Shown: positions 1 through 8,813 of the stretch, in pieces
How positions within the stretch are numbered: position 1 is the first letter of the stretch
Layout of the letters: each line of letters opens with the position of its first letter
Source of the DNA: CALAGB01 sp963713965
GTDB lineage: Bacteria > Chloroflexota > Chloroflexia > Thermomicrobiales > Thermomicrobiaceae
Assembly: GCA_963713965.1 (NCBI GenBank)
Contig: OY970217.1
Span: forward strand, 2,542,001-2,606,000
Direction: 5' to 3'
DNA: 64,000 nt
Translations under genes and position numbers: made by a program
The notes under the pieces: generated by a model
Database searches by the model: none
Told to the model about the DNA's origin: nothing
The model's input: the letters and a program-made list of their open reading frames with translations, nothing else

Positions 1-241
1 CGAGCGCTTCGCTCATCTTGGCGGCTTCGGCCAGGATCAGGCCGACCAATGCGAGCGTAACCAACACTCCGGCATGTGCGTGCCCGGCACGGGCGAATGT
101 GCGCTGGAAGTCGGTGGCCGGTCGCCGGCCGCGAACCGTGCGCAGCACGACGATCCCGCCCCATTCGATGGCGACGATCGACAACAGTATGGATCCGGCC
201 GTCGTTCGGGTTCCCTCTGAGAGTGTCAATGTGGGGACCAA
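1..241 (-). CDS. Partial membrane protein divergent from TetR regulator
   Basis: The reading frame is open on the minus strand from a TTG at 239-241 to the window edge, so the C-terminus is missing. A purine-rich ribosome site (GAGAGGAGA) lies about 6 nt upstream of the TTG, which decides the start. The visible 80 residues hold two hydrophobic stretches, about residues 16-34 and 57-72, separated by a basic loop with RTVRGRRPATDF and then an FARAGHAHAG motif. It is therefore a small integral membrane protein of unknown function. It is divergent from the TetR-family gene and shares an operator-bearing intergenic region with it, so it is probably that repressor's target. I do not recognise the family. 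Confidence 0.6.
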   Translation of the reverse strand, partial: MVPTLTLSEGTRTTAGSILLSIVAIEWGGIVVLRTVRGRRPATDFQRTFARAGHAHAGVLVTLALVGLILAEAAKMSEAL

Positions 242-293
242 TCGGGGTCTCCTCTCGAAGCGTTGTCGGGGAATCGGGTATTCCGACGTAACT

Positions 294-332
294 TGACAAT
301 GTCAAGATAACAAACAGACCTTATCTTGTCAA
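294..332. promoter_or_regulatory. Probable TetR operator in divergent promoter
   Basis: A perfect palindrome TTGACA-A-TGTCAA lies at about 293-305. A larger inverted repeat has arms TGTCAAGATAA (300-310) and TTATCTTGTCA (321-331), matching at 10 of 11 positions around a 10-bp spacer. It sits between the divergent membrane protein and the TetR gene, the usual place for an autoregulatory TetR operator. The repeat would lie inside the coding region if the regulator began at the upstream TTG 326, which argues for a later start. Confidence 0.6.
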
Positions 333-361
333 TGTCTAGATTGTCGTCGTACAATTGGATT

Positions 362-976
362 GTGACTGAACAAGATTCCACGCGAGCCGACCAACGCCCG
401 TATCACCATGGCGACTTAAGCCGGATTCTGTTACACGAAGCTGTCCGTGCGATTGAAGAGTCGGGCGCGGCCGCGCTCAGCCTGCGATTGGTCGCGCGTC
501 GCGCCGGAGTATCTCATGCCGCGCCGGCCCATCATTTTGGGGACAAGACCGGGCTGCTCACCGCCGTCGCGATCGAGGGTTACCAACAACTGGAATTTGA
601 ACTCTCACAGGTAGCGGAGGAGACCGGTAGCTTTCTCGAAGTTGGTGTCGCCTATGTACGCTTCGCGTTGGACAACAAGGGGTTTTTCGAGGTCATGTTC
701 CAACCCGAACTCTTCGATGCTAACGATCCCGACCTCATCGAAGCACGGGCACTGACCAGTCGCACGCTCTATGGACCGCTCTCAACTCCTGGCGCTGGCG
801 ATGTCTCGACTGACGCGCTATGGGCCGGCGTCGCGGCCTGGTCGCTAGTGCACGGCTTCGCCACGCTGTGGCTGAACCGAGTCGTGCCGTCTGGACTCGG
901 CGAGGATCCGGAACAGGCCGCCCGCGCCGTGCTTTCGAGCATCTTCAAGCCACTGCCAGGCGCGAGCGGAACGTGA
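362..976 (+). CDS. TetR/AcrR-family transcriptional regulator (WHG-type C-terminal domain)
   Basis: This is a one-component DNA-binding repressor. After a short N-terminal tail, the HTH begins with YHHGDLSRILLHEAV, followed by AALSLRLVARRAGVSHAAPAHHF, the classical TetR recognition helix region. The C-terminal ligand domain has the FFEVMFQPEL stretch typical of the WHG/TetR_C families, and total length near 205 residues is normal. In-frame TTG 326 and ATG 332 lie upstream, but GTG 362 starts just ahead of the conserved domain and leaves the operator-like repeats in noncoding DNA, so it is preferred. It probably represses itself and the divergent membrane protein gene. The ligand cannot be inferred. 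Confidence 0.85.
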   Translation: MTEQDSTRADQRPYHHGDLSRILLHEAVRAIEESGAAALSLRLVARRAGVSHAAPAHHFGDKTGLLTAVAIEGYQQLEFELSQVAEETGSFLEVGVAYVRFALDNKGFFEVMFQPELFDANDPDLIEARALTSRTLYGPLSTPGAGDVSTDALWAGVAAWSLVHGFATLWLNRVVPSGLGEDPEQAARAVLSSIFKPLPGASGT

Positions 977-1089
977 GCGTGCCCAGCGGGATGGTGCACT
1001 CGGTCAAACGGTGCCAACTGGAGACGGAGGCGAGTCAGGCCCGCCATTCAACGAGCGCTGACCCGCGCGCCTGAGTCACACCGCAAAGC

Positions 1090-2481
1090 TCATGACGACG
1101 GCCTGACATTCTGGTTCATGCGGAAGAAGTTGGTCGGATCGTATTTGTCCTTGATCGCGACCAGCCGTTCGTAGTTCTCCCCGTACGAACTCCGCACGCG
1201 ATCGTCCGCTTCATCCATGCCCATGAAGTTGAGAACCGCGTTGTTCGCGGCATGGGGCTGAAGTGCCCGGTACAGGTCACGCGCCCATCCGACGTGGACG
1301 TCTGATTCGGTAGGATCGGTCCAATTGGCGAGGATTAGCACGTCATGATGTGCTCCTCGATGGGGATAGGCTGTCTCCGTCGTCCCGACCCGATTGTAGG
1401 CACCGTGGTAGTGGTGAATGAACGTCATCGAGAGTGGGGAGGGCATCGAGGAGGCACGCTCGACGATCGTGTCGATCGCGCCATCGCTGAGCTCTGGTAG
1501 CAGCCGCGACTTCCAGTAGTTCTGGCGATCGTTCGGGAAGCCCGCATCGAACAAAGACTGCATCACGGTGTACGGGATCGGGCCGATCAGGTCGGCAATC
1601 GGTGGTCCGAAGGAGCGCACCGGCTCGATAACGCGTTCTCCCTCAGAGATGTCACCGGCGTAGCAGACAACGATTCCAACGAGTCTGTTTCCGTCCGGGT
1701 CAGTGAGGAATCCTGCTTCGGCTGTCAGCTCATCCGGCGCATTGGCGACGAAGTCTCGATAGAAACGCAGTACCTCGGAGGCGCGGTCGACCGGATGAAA
1801 GACGGGGCCGCCGAGCACCTGAGCATGTGGGTGTAGCTGATATTCGAATGACGTGACGATCCCGAAATTGCCGCCTCCTCCGCGGATCGCCCAGAAGAGA
1901 TCCTCGTTCTCGCGATCGTTGGCATGCAATAAGCTTCCATCGGCGGTCACGACGTCGGCCGACAGCAAGTTGTCGCAGGCAAGCCCGTGAAGTCCGTTCA
2001 GCCAGCCGACGCCCCCGCCCAACGTGAATCCGGCGACTCCGGTGGTGGTGACGATTCCCCCTGTTGTCGCCAGTCCGAAGGTTTGCGCTTCGGCATCGAA
2101 CTCTCCCCAGGTGACTCCCGGTTCGACACGAGCCGTCCGGTCCGTGGGATCGATGCGAACGCTCTTCATGAGCGAAAGGTCAATCATGAGCCCGTCGTCG
2201 CAGACCGCGTTGCCTGCAACATTGTGCCCACCCCCTTTGATCGACGCGCGGATCTGATGATCGCGGGCGAACCTGACCGCAGCCATCACATCAGCTGTGC
2301 CCATACACCGCGCGATCATGGCCGGGCGCCTGTCGATCATCGCGTTCCAAATGTGACGTGCGTCGTCGTAAGCTGGATTCCCAGGTTTCAGAAGTGTTCC
2401 TCGCAGAGTTTCGCTGAATTCCTGGATCGCTTCTTCGTCGATATCGAGACGAGCCGTGCGCGACGCCCAACCGGAAACCAT
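1090..2481 (-). CDS. FAD-binding oxidoreductase, berberine bridge enzyme-like
   Basis: This is a soluble flavoprotein of the VAO/PCMH superfamily. The N-terminal FAD-binding PP-loop region carries IKGGGHNVAG. His86 there is the residue that covalently binds FAD in 6-hydroxynicotine oxidase and relatives. The second FAD segment is TTTGVAGFTLGGGVGWL (no Cys, so single rather than bicovalent attachment is expected), followed by LFWAIRGGGGNFGIVT. The C-terminus ends with the BBE motif, YDPTNFFRMNQNVRP. Length of 463 residues is normal for bacterial members. The start ATG has AAAGGA 8 nt upstream. It lies downstream of the large LuxR regulator on the same strand (175-bp gap), which may or may not control it. 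Substrate is unknown; the family oxidises sugars, alkaloids and polyketides. Confidence 0.9.
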   Translation of the reverse strand: MVSGWASRTARLDIDEEAIQEFSETLRGTLLKPGNPAYDDARHIWNAMIDRRPAMIARCMGTADVMAAVRFARDHQIRASIKGGGHNVAGNAVCDDGLMIDLSLMKSVRIDPTDRTARVEPGVTWGEFDAEAQTFGLATTGGIVTTTGVAGFTLGGGVGWLNGLHGLACDNLLSADVVTADGSLLHANDRENEDLFWAIRGGGGNFGIVTSFEYQLHPHAQVLGGPVFHPVDRASEVLRFYRDFVANAPDELTAEAGFLTDPDGNRLVGIVVCYAGDISEGERVIEPVRSFGPPIADLIGPIPYTVMQSLFDAGFPNDRQNYWKSRLLPELSDGAIDTIVERASSMPSPLSMTFIHHYHGAYNRVGTTETAYPHRGAHHDVLILANWTDPTESDVHVGWARDLYRALQPHAANNAVLNFMGMDEADDRVRSSYGENYERLVAIKDKYDPTNFFRMNQNVRPSS

Positions 2482-2656
2482 GGCGCGGTCCTTTCACTGC
2501 ATACGGGTCCGACGCATACACCGTAGTTGGTCCGCAGGTGTTGTGTGTATCACCAGAATTGCCGTTTGCCCCCGTGAACTCATCGGCAGAATTACCTATT
2601 CGAATGTCTCTCCCGCGCTGGTATCCGGTCCGTGCAAGGAAGGCGAGTCGGGTGTC

Positions 2657-5530
2657 CTAAATGAGGTTTTGTTCGAGCGCCGTACGCGTCGCGGCCGCTC
2701 GAGAAGGAACGTCAAGCTTCGCGAATACAGAGCGCACGTGAGTATTCACGGTTCGAGGACTGATGCCGAGCCGTTCGGCGATTTCGGCATCAGTCAGCCC
2801 ATGGGCGATCAGTCGCATCACATCGGTTTCACGTGGTGAGAGTTTGGCGTTGCCCGCAGTGTCCAATGACTCGGCCAAGGTTGTCGCTTCACGTTGAAGT
2901 TGGAGCATTCCGAGGTTGTGAGCATCATTCAGCGCCCGTTCTACGAGCAGCCGCGATTCTCGACGTCCGTCACCATCATTTTGCTTGTCCAGCATGGCGG
3001 CGAGATCGAACCGGGTACGGGCCGCGTAGGGCCGCATTCCCGATCGCTCATACATCTCCAGAGCCGTCCTGAAATGCCGTGACGCGTTATCCCAGCGCGA
3101 CAGCGTCGTTGCCAGCAGGCCGAGGTAATGCGCTGCCGAGCCAAGGTAGACCGCGTTGACCGATAGCACCACGTTAAGTTCAGCATACGGGATCAGCAGG
3201 TCGTACAGCACCTCTGCGCGGGTGATGTCGCCGAGTTTCACGCAGGCTTCGGACAGCAGCGCGATGACGCCGTGCCATGATGGACCTTGAGGTACATCAT
3301 CGAAATTACCGCGAGCGATAGTCTCAAAAAGTGCCCGGGCCTCAAGCTCGCGACTGGTTTCCACAAGCAGTATCAAACGGTGAACTGAAATCAGGTGATG
3401 ATAGCGATTGATCGCCGAAGTGGCGTCTCTCTCTTGTCCCTCGATTTGACTGTTCAACTCTTCGAGACGTCCCTGTTCTCTCCGCAAAGCAAATGCCTGA
3501 AACACGTGTTGCTGCAGCATCTCACTCTGCCATTGCTGCTTTGCTCGCTCGACGAGTGGCTCGGCTTCGGCGTAGCGACCCCTCATCAGATGAAACATCG
3601 CTCGATACACAACTGCTCGGAGGGTCACGTAGGGGACCCGAAACCGGCCGCTGAGGATCTCGAGTTCAGCCAATACGCCCTCGGCTCGAGAAATATCGCC
3701 GAACTCGACCAGATCCAGCATTAGATTGATGCATCCCCAGTAACCTTCCCAGGTTGGTCGCAGCGGGTGACCGTGCTGCTCGGCCAGCGCGATTAATTCC
3801 GTGGCGTCTTCCATTCGTTCTTCGATGTTGTCGGGCCCCCAACTTCCCAGATGACGGGCTGACAAGGCAAGTGCCAGCGTCTCGCGATCCCCGATTCGCC
3901 GGGCCATGTTGACTGCTTCGTTGCCCAGGGTCCGGATCCTGGGTCTCGGACTGGAATGAAGAATTGCCAGATCCTGGGTGAGGCGTGACAGGACGCGAAC
4001 ACGAAGAGGGCTGTCTGCTTCGCTGAGCAGCGTAAGTGCTTCTTCCAGGAGTCCGATCTGCTGCAGCCCGCCGAACGTCGCGCTGGTGTTGAAACCGGCG
4101 TATCCGATGGTTGCTCGGGCAAAGCGCTCCGCTTCGCCTAGTTGCCGCGCGATGTCGGCCGCTTCCTGGAACGCGGCTCTAGCTTCGGGCGAGTCGCCAG
4201 AGCCAGGGCCGGACCGGTTATAAGCGTCGCCCAAAGAAAGTAGCAGGTCACAGCGTTGCAGCTGATCGATTGATTCAAGCCAGTCCAGGGCCTGGAGTGC
4301 GCGCTGGTAGTGACCGACGGCTGACTCCCATGCGATCTGAGCCATCGAACGATCGCCGGCCTTTGTTGCAAACTCCACGGCATGGCTCGCAACGCCGGCT
4401 GGCAAAGCCTGGGAAAAATGATGCGCAATCATCGCGAAAAAGGATGGATCGTGCCCGTGACTTCGTTGCAGAGTCTCGGCGACGCGCCGGTGTAGAGATG
4501 CTCGTCGAGCGGTCGACAATCGCCGATAGAGTGTGTCCTTTACGAGCGCATGGCTGAAACGATAATGTCCCATGCGATCGTCAGCGTCGACCAGCTTCGC
4601 CGCGGCGGCTTCGTCTACGGCGTTCAGTACGTCAATGGAGGAGAGGTCGAATCCCTGTTCGAGTTGCGTCACACTGAATTCTCGGCCAAATACGGAAGCG
4701 ATCTGGAGGACATGAAGACAATCGTTCGACAAGCGGTCGAGCCGACGCTCCACGACGGCTCGCACACTCTCTGGAATGCGAATGCGCCAGGAGGAGGCCT
4801 TCACTGGCGGTCGGAGCTTCCCCTCGCTCGCCAAGAGTCGCACGACCTCGGTGACGAAGAAAGGATTGCCTTCGGTCTCGCTGTACACGGCATCGATCAG
4901 GGAAGCTGGTGGTTCTTCGTCGAGTTGACGCTCGATGAACCGGGCCACGTCTACCCTGGGAAGGCCATGAAGTATGATCCGATGGCTCACCGACACGCGA
5001 TTGATCTCCGCCAGAATTCGCGCGAGTGAAGGTTTCCATTCCATATCGACTGCACGGTAGGTCCCGACTACCAGCACGGCTGCGTCACGGATCTCCTGTG
5101 CCAGGAACTGGAGCATCAAGAGGGAGGGTTCATCCGCCCAGTGCAGATCGTCGATCATGATCACCAGGGGGCGTTGTGCTGCGGCTTGCTTCACCAGCGT
5201 GGTGACCGCGCTGAATAGTTGAAATCTGCTTTGATCGGATGGTGCCTCGTGAACAATCGAGAGATCTGGAATGTGCTCCCGGAGCTCAGGTATGATCTGC
5301 GCGATGGCGGCAAAGCTCGAGACGGAACTGTCGCACAGCATCCGAAGATCGATCTGTCGTGCCAGGCGTTTGAGTATCTGAATCCAGGGCCAGTATGGCG
5401 GGGCGCCTTCCCACTCGTAGCAATGACCCCGGACGGCGACGACATGCTGAGCCGCCTCGTCGACAAACTCCTCAGCCGTCCGTGTCTTTCCAATTCCGGG
5501 CTCACCCACCAAGAACACGAGACGTCCCAC
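2657..5530 (-). CDS. Large AAA-ATPase/LuxR-type transcriptional regulator (LAL/MalT-like)
   Basis: This is a signal-responsive transcription factor of about 107 kDa. The Walker A motif is GEPGIGKT (residues 9-16 of this start) and Walker B is VIMIDDLHWADE. Several hundred residues of helical TPR-like repeats follow, ending in a LuxR HTH: LSPRETDVMRLIAHGLTDAE followed by IAERLGISPRTVNTHV. GTG 5530 is the last canonical start, but the frame stays open upstream to about 5722. The extra codons encode the conserved lead-in to this domain (FIGRYRELQELRGSL), so the real protein almost certainly starts further upstream. In that stretch there is no ATG, GTG or TTG; CTG at 5705-5707 is the nearest near-cognate choice, or one base is missing from the sequence. 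The ligand is unknown. The downstream FAD oxidoreductase is a possible target. Confidence 0.85.
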   Translation of the reverse strand: MGRLVFLVGEPGIGKTRTAEEFVDEAAQHVVAVRGHCYEWEGAPPYWPWIQILKRLARQIDLRMLCDSSVSSFAAIAQIIPELREHIPDLSIVHEAPSDQSRFQLFSAVTTLVKQAAAQRPLVIMIDDLHWADEPSLLMLQFLAQEIRDAAVLVVGTYRAVDMEWKPSLARILAEINRVSVSHRIILHGLPRVDVARFIERQLDEEPPASLIDAVYSETEGNPFFVTEVVRLLASEGKLRPPVKASSWRIRIPESVRAVVERRLDRLSNDCLHVLQIASVFGREFSVTQLEQGFDLSSIDVLNAVDEAAAAKLVDADDRMGHYRFSHALVKDTLYRRLSTARRASLHRRVAETLQRSHGHDPSFFAMIAHHFSQALPAGVASHAVEFATKAGDRSMAQIAWESAVGHYQRALQALDWLESIDQLQRCDLLLSLGDAYNRSGPGSGDSPEARAAFQEAADIARQLGEAERFARATIGYAGFNTSATFGGLQQIGLLEEALTLLSEADSPLRVRVLSRLTQDLAILHSSPRPRIRTLGNEAVNMARRIGDRETLALALSARHLGSWGPDNIEERMEDATELIALAEQHGHPLRPTWEGYWGCINLMLDLVEFGDISRAEGVLAELEILSGRFRVPYVTLRAVVYRAMFHLMRGRYAEAEPLVERAKQQWQSEMLQQHVFQAFALRREQGRLEELNSQIEGQERDATSAINRYHHLISVHRLILLVETSRELEARALFETIARGNFDDVPQGPSWHGVIALLSEACVKLGDITRAEVLYDLLIPYAELNVVLSVNAVYLGSAAHYLGLLATTLSRWDNASRHFRTALEMYERSGMRPYAARTRFDLAAMLDKQNDGDGRRESRLLVERALNDAHNLGMLQLQREATTLAESLDTAGNAKLSPRETDVMRLIAHGLTDAEIAERLGISPRTVNTHVRSVFAKLDVPSRAAATRTALEQNLI

Positions 5531-5864
5531 GCCCCCGAGAGTCGATTCCAGCGATCCCCGTAGCTCCTGCAGCTCCCGATATCTTCCGATGAATGCGGGC
5601 CACCGGGCGAATGAGTCTCCCAGCTTTTGGATACTGGTCGGTTCATAAGGTGGCTGTCGTGCGTCGTGGATGGCAGCCTCCCGAGTCGTTACGTCCGGAT
5701 CAGCCAGCGAATTCGAATGTCATTGAACTCGTTTCAGTGTAACAGACCGAAGCAGTCAGTCGAGGTGGGCAAGTGGACATTATGTCGTCACGGGCTCTTG
5801 TGGACGACCGTGACAACTGCGAATTGGCCGAGGTTGGCGCGAGAATGCCGGTGCTGAACCTGAC

Positions 5865-6707
5865 CTAAACCCCGATCTGCTCTCGCTGATAGGTGCTCGG
5901 ACGGCGATTGGCCAGCGACGGTACTTGTGCGCGCACCTGCTTCAGGTACTCGAAGTCGATGTCCGCGATGACGACTCCTTCGTGGTTCGGCGCGTCGGCG
6001 ATCACGGTGCCCCACGGATCCGCGACCAACGCATGCCCGTAGCACTGCGCGTTGGGATCATGCGGACCGATCTGCGCGGGAGCCAGGACGTAGCATTGGT
6101 TCTCGACGGCACGGGCACGTAGCAGCGTGTGCCAGTGGTCTTTACCGGTGTAGAGGGTAAAGGCAGCCGGCACGAAGAGGACCTCGGCCCCGTCCAGCGC
6201 CAGCATCCGATAGAGCTCCGGGAAGCGCAGGTCGTAACAGATCGAGAGTCCAAGCGTGTGGCCGTCCATTTCGACGGTCACCGCGCGGTCTCCGGGCAGG
6301 ATCGTCGTCGATTCGTTGGCGCTGACGTTGCCGGTGATGTCGATGTCGAACAAATGGATCTTGCGGTAGGTCGCCAGCAGCTCGCCTTCCGGACTGAAGA
6401 AGGCGCTGGTATTGTAGTACATGCCGGGCGTTTCGGAACGCTCGAGAATCGATCCACCCAACAGATAGATCCCATGTTGGCGGGCCTTGGCGGCGAAACG
6501 CTCGGTCGTCGGCCCGGGAATCGGCTCAGCGTTCTCCTCGTGGAGCTCCTTCGGGCCGAGATATGAGACGTACTCCGGCAGCCCGACCAGTCGCGCCCCT
6601 TTGGCGGCGGCTTCGTCGATCAGCCGTTCGGCGGTCGCCAGATTGGTTTCCTTATCCGACCGGGAGTTCATCTGTACTAGTCCGACTCGCAGCTGATCGC
6701 TTGCCAT
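5865..6707 (-). CDS. Carbon-nitrogen hydrolase (nitrilase superfamily, Nit1/Nit2-like amidase)
   Basis: This is a cytosolic amidase of the nitrilase superfamily that hydrolyses C-N bonds of amides through a Glu-Lys-Cys triad. The triad is visible as Glu45 (GLPEYVSYL), Lys116 (YRKIHLFDID) and Cys157 (SICYDLRFPELYR). The HLFDID and CYDLRFPELYR signatures match the Nit branch, whose characterised members hydrolyse deaminated glutathione or omega-amidated dicarboxylates. Length of 280 residues is typical. The ATG start has AAAGGA upstream. It is followed on the same strand by a CoA-transferase gene, with an 88-bp gap to its neighbour, but no shared pathway is evident. The precise substrate is uncertain. 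Confidence 0.9.
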   Translation of the reverse strand: MASDQLRVGLVQMNSRSDKETNLATAERLIDEAAAKGARLVGLPEYVSYLGPKELHEENAEPIPGPTTERFAAKARQHGIYLLGGSILERSETPGMYYNTSAFFSPEGELLATYRKIHLFDIDITGNVSANESTTILPGDRAVTVEMDGHTLGLSICYDLRFPELYRMLALDGAEVLFVPAAFTLYTGKDHWHTLLRARAVENQCYVLAPAQIGPHDPNAQCYGHALVADPWGTVIADAPNHEGVVIADIDFEYLKQVRAQVPSLANRRPSTYQREQIGV

Positions 6708-6795
6708 GGATGCGTCCTTTCGAGGAGGGCGTCAATTCGATTCCTGGTCGCTAGGCAATTCGTCGTGTTCACATTCTAGCGCTCCGCGGCCGGTG

Positions 6796-7986
6796 CTAGA
6801 TCGCTCCCTCATCTCGGAACGTCGTGATCTGGTCCGCGCTGTAGCCCAGACCCGAGAGCACCTCGTCGTTGTGCTGCCCGAGCAGAGGCGGCGCCAGCCG
6901 GATTTCGCATGGCGTCCCGCTCATGGCATAGGGGAACCCAACCTGATCAACCTCACCGAGCGTCGGGTGCGGCACGCGCTGACTCAGCTTGTAGTGCTCA
7001 GCTTGCGGATCGGCGAAGACCTGGTCGACGGTGTAGATTGGGCCACAAGGCACCGCCGCGGCATCGAGCTTCTTGACGATCTCCTCGGTCGTGTACTGGC
7101 TGAACGAAGACTCGATCTCCTCGACCAGAGCTGGGAGATTGGTGATGCGTCCAACGTTGTCTGAAAAGCGCGGGTCGTCAAGCAGGCGCTCCAGGTCCAT
7201 CGCCTTGCAGAGACGCGAGAAGATGCCGTCGTTGCCGGAGGCTAAGTTGACGTAACCGTCTTTGCTGCGAAACGTCTGGTACGGCGCGACGATCGGGTGG
7301 GCGTTGCCGGTTCGTTGCGGCGCCTGGCCCGTGGCGAAGAAGATGCCAGACTGATAAGTAAGGAGCGCCACCTGGCCACCCAGCATTGAATTGTCGATGA
7401 ACTGGCCCTCACCGGTCCGCTCGCGATGGAAGAGTGCGTTGACGATGGCATAGGCGCCGAACATCCCAGCTGCGATGTCGGCGATCGGCACGCCGAAACG
7501 CGTCGGTCCGCCGTCCGCGTCGCCGGTGACGCTCATCAATCCTGACATCCCTTGCACGATCAGGTCGTAGGCTGTGCGGTCCTTCGACGGCCCCTCCTGG
7601 CCGAAGCCGGAGATCGAGCAGTAGACGATGTTCGGCTTGCGCGCCTTGACGGCGTCGTAGCCGAAACCGAGCCGACCCACGGTGCCGGGGCTGAAGTTCT
7701 CGACCACGACGTCGGCCGATTCGATCAGCTTCCAGAGGACGTCCCGGCCACCGTCGCTTTTCAAGTTGAGCGTGATGCTCCGTTTGTTGCGGTTGACGCT
7801 GAGGTAGTAGGCGCTGATGTCCTCGATGAATGGCGGTCCCCAGGCGCGGGTGTCATCCCCTTTGCCCGGTTGTTCGATCTTGATCACGTCGGCGCCCATG
7901 TCGCCCAGCAACATGGTGCAATACGGCCCCGTCATGACGCGCGTCAGATCGACGACCCGAATACCATCCAGCGCCTGTCCGCTCAT
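6796..7986 (-). CDS. CaiB/BaiF family CoA transferase
   Basis: This is a type III CoA transferase that moves CoA between carboxylic acids (formyl, carnitine, succinyl and bile-acid CoA transferases belong here). Family signatures are LDGIRVVDLTRVMTGPYCTM near the N-terminus, GADVIKIEQPGKGDDTR, the NRNKRSITLNLK segment, and FGQEGPSKDRTAYDLIVQG, which carries the catalytic Asp expected at the YDL. Length of 396 residues is normal, and GGAAGG precedes the ATG. A second paralogue lies at 29988-31226 in the opposite orientation. No acyl-CoA dehydratase or dehydrogenase sits beside it, so the substrate cannot be named. Confidence 0.92.
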   Translation of the reverse strand: MSGQALDGIRVVDLTRVMTGPYCTMLLGDMGADVIKIEQPGKGDDTRAWGPPFIEDISAYYLSVNRNKRSITLNLKSDGGRDVLWKLIESADVVVENFSPGTVGRLGFGYDAVKARKPNIVYCSISGFGQEGPSKDRTAYDLIVQGMSGLMSVTGDADGGPTRFGVPIADIAAGMFGAYAIVNALFHRERTGEGQFIDNSMLGGQVALLTYQSGIFFATGQAPQRTGNAHPIVAPYQTFRSKDGYVNLASGNDGIFSRLCKAMDLERLLDDPRFSDNVGRITNLPALVEEIESSFSQYTTEEIVKKLDAAAVPCGPIYTVDQVFADPQAEHYKLSQRVPHPTLGEVDQVGFPYAMSGTPCEIRLAPPLLGQHNDEVLSGLGYSADQITTFRDEGAI

Positions 7987-8129
7987 CTCCCCGCCTTCCT
8001 GACCATCCCCAAATACTCTGAATCTCGCGTATGCTCAACTGAAAAAGGCGTACCCGCTCCGGTTCTGGCCAGTCTACACGACCGGCAGCGGAGCGGGCAC
8101 GCCCGTGAGGCGGGCCGAACTGAGACGGG

Positions 8130-8801
8130 CTAGATCGCGTCGGCTGGCTTGGAGCCGTATCCCTGCGATATGGCGTAAAGGGCCGCCTGAGTGCGGTCAC
8201 GCACGCCGATCTTCTGAAACAGAGACGACAGGTTGTTCTTCACCGTGCTCTCGGCGAGATCGAGCTGATCGGCGATCTGACGGTTGTTGTAGCCGCTGGC
8301 GAGCAGGCGCAGCAGCGTCGACTCCCGATCGCTCAGGTGACGCTGATTGTTCGTCGGCGTCTTGGTCAGCAGGCGATGGTACTCGCGCATCAACGCGGGA
8401 GCCAGCGCCGCATCAATGGTCGATCCGCCATTGGCGGCCACGTGGATCGCCTCGATCACTTCGTCCGAGCGGCTGTTCTTGAGCAGGTAGCTCTTGGCTC
8501 CCGCGCGGATCGCATGGATCGCATACTCGTCGTCCTGATACATCGTCAGCACGATCACGTTCGTCTCTGGATAGTGCTTGACGATGTACTCGGTCGCCCG
8601 CAATCCATCGACGCGCGGCATGTTGATGTCCATCAGGATGACGTCAGGCTGTGCATCGGCCACCAGCCGGATTGCTTCCTGGCCGTCCGATGCCTCGCCC
8701 ACTATCTGCACTGATGGGATCGTCTCCAGCAGCTGCCGAAGTCCCTCTCGAAACAGGTCATGGTCGTCTGCGACTACGACTCGAATGGAATGTTCGCCCA
8801 C
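8130..8801 (-). CDS. NarL/FixJ-type response regulator
   Basis: The N-terminal receiver domain (about residues 5-122) has acidic residues DDHD at 12-15, phospho-acceptor Asp58 (VILMDINMP) and the conserved Lys108 (AKSYLLKN). The C-terminal LuxR/GerE HTH (about 152-215) reads LSDRESTLLRLLASGYNNRQ then IADQLDLAESTVKNNLSSLF. It is the output of the two sensor kinases encoded directly upstream (12-bp gap to the nearer one). The start is GTG with AGGAGG 8 nt upstream. It should be a DNA-binding activator switched by phosphorylation. No target promoter was identified. Confidence 0.93.
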   Translation of the reverse strand: MGEHSIRVVVADDHDLFREGLRQLLETIPSVQIVGEASDGQEAIRLVADAQPDVILMDINMPRVDGLRATEYIVKHYPETNVIVLTMYQDDEYAIHAIRAGAKSYLLKNSRSDEVIEAIHVAANGGSTIDAALAPALMREYHRLLTKTPTNNQRHLSDRESTLLRLLASGYNNRQIADQLDLAESTVKNNLSSLFQKIGVRDRTQAALYAISQGYGSKPADAI

Positions 8802-8813
8802 CCCAGTAACCTC

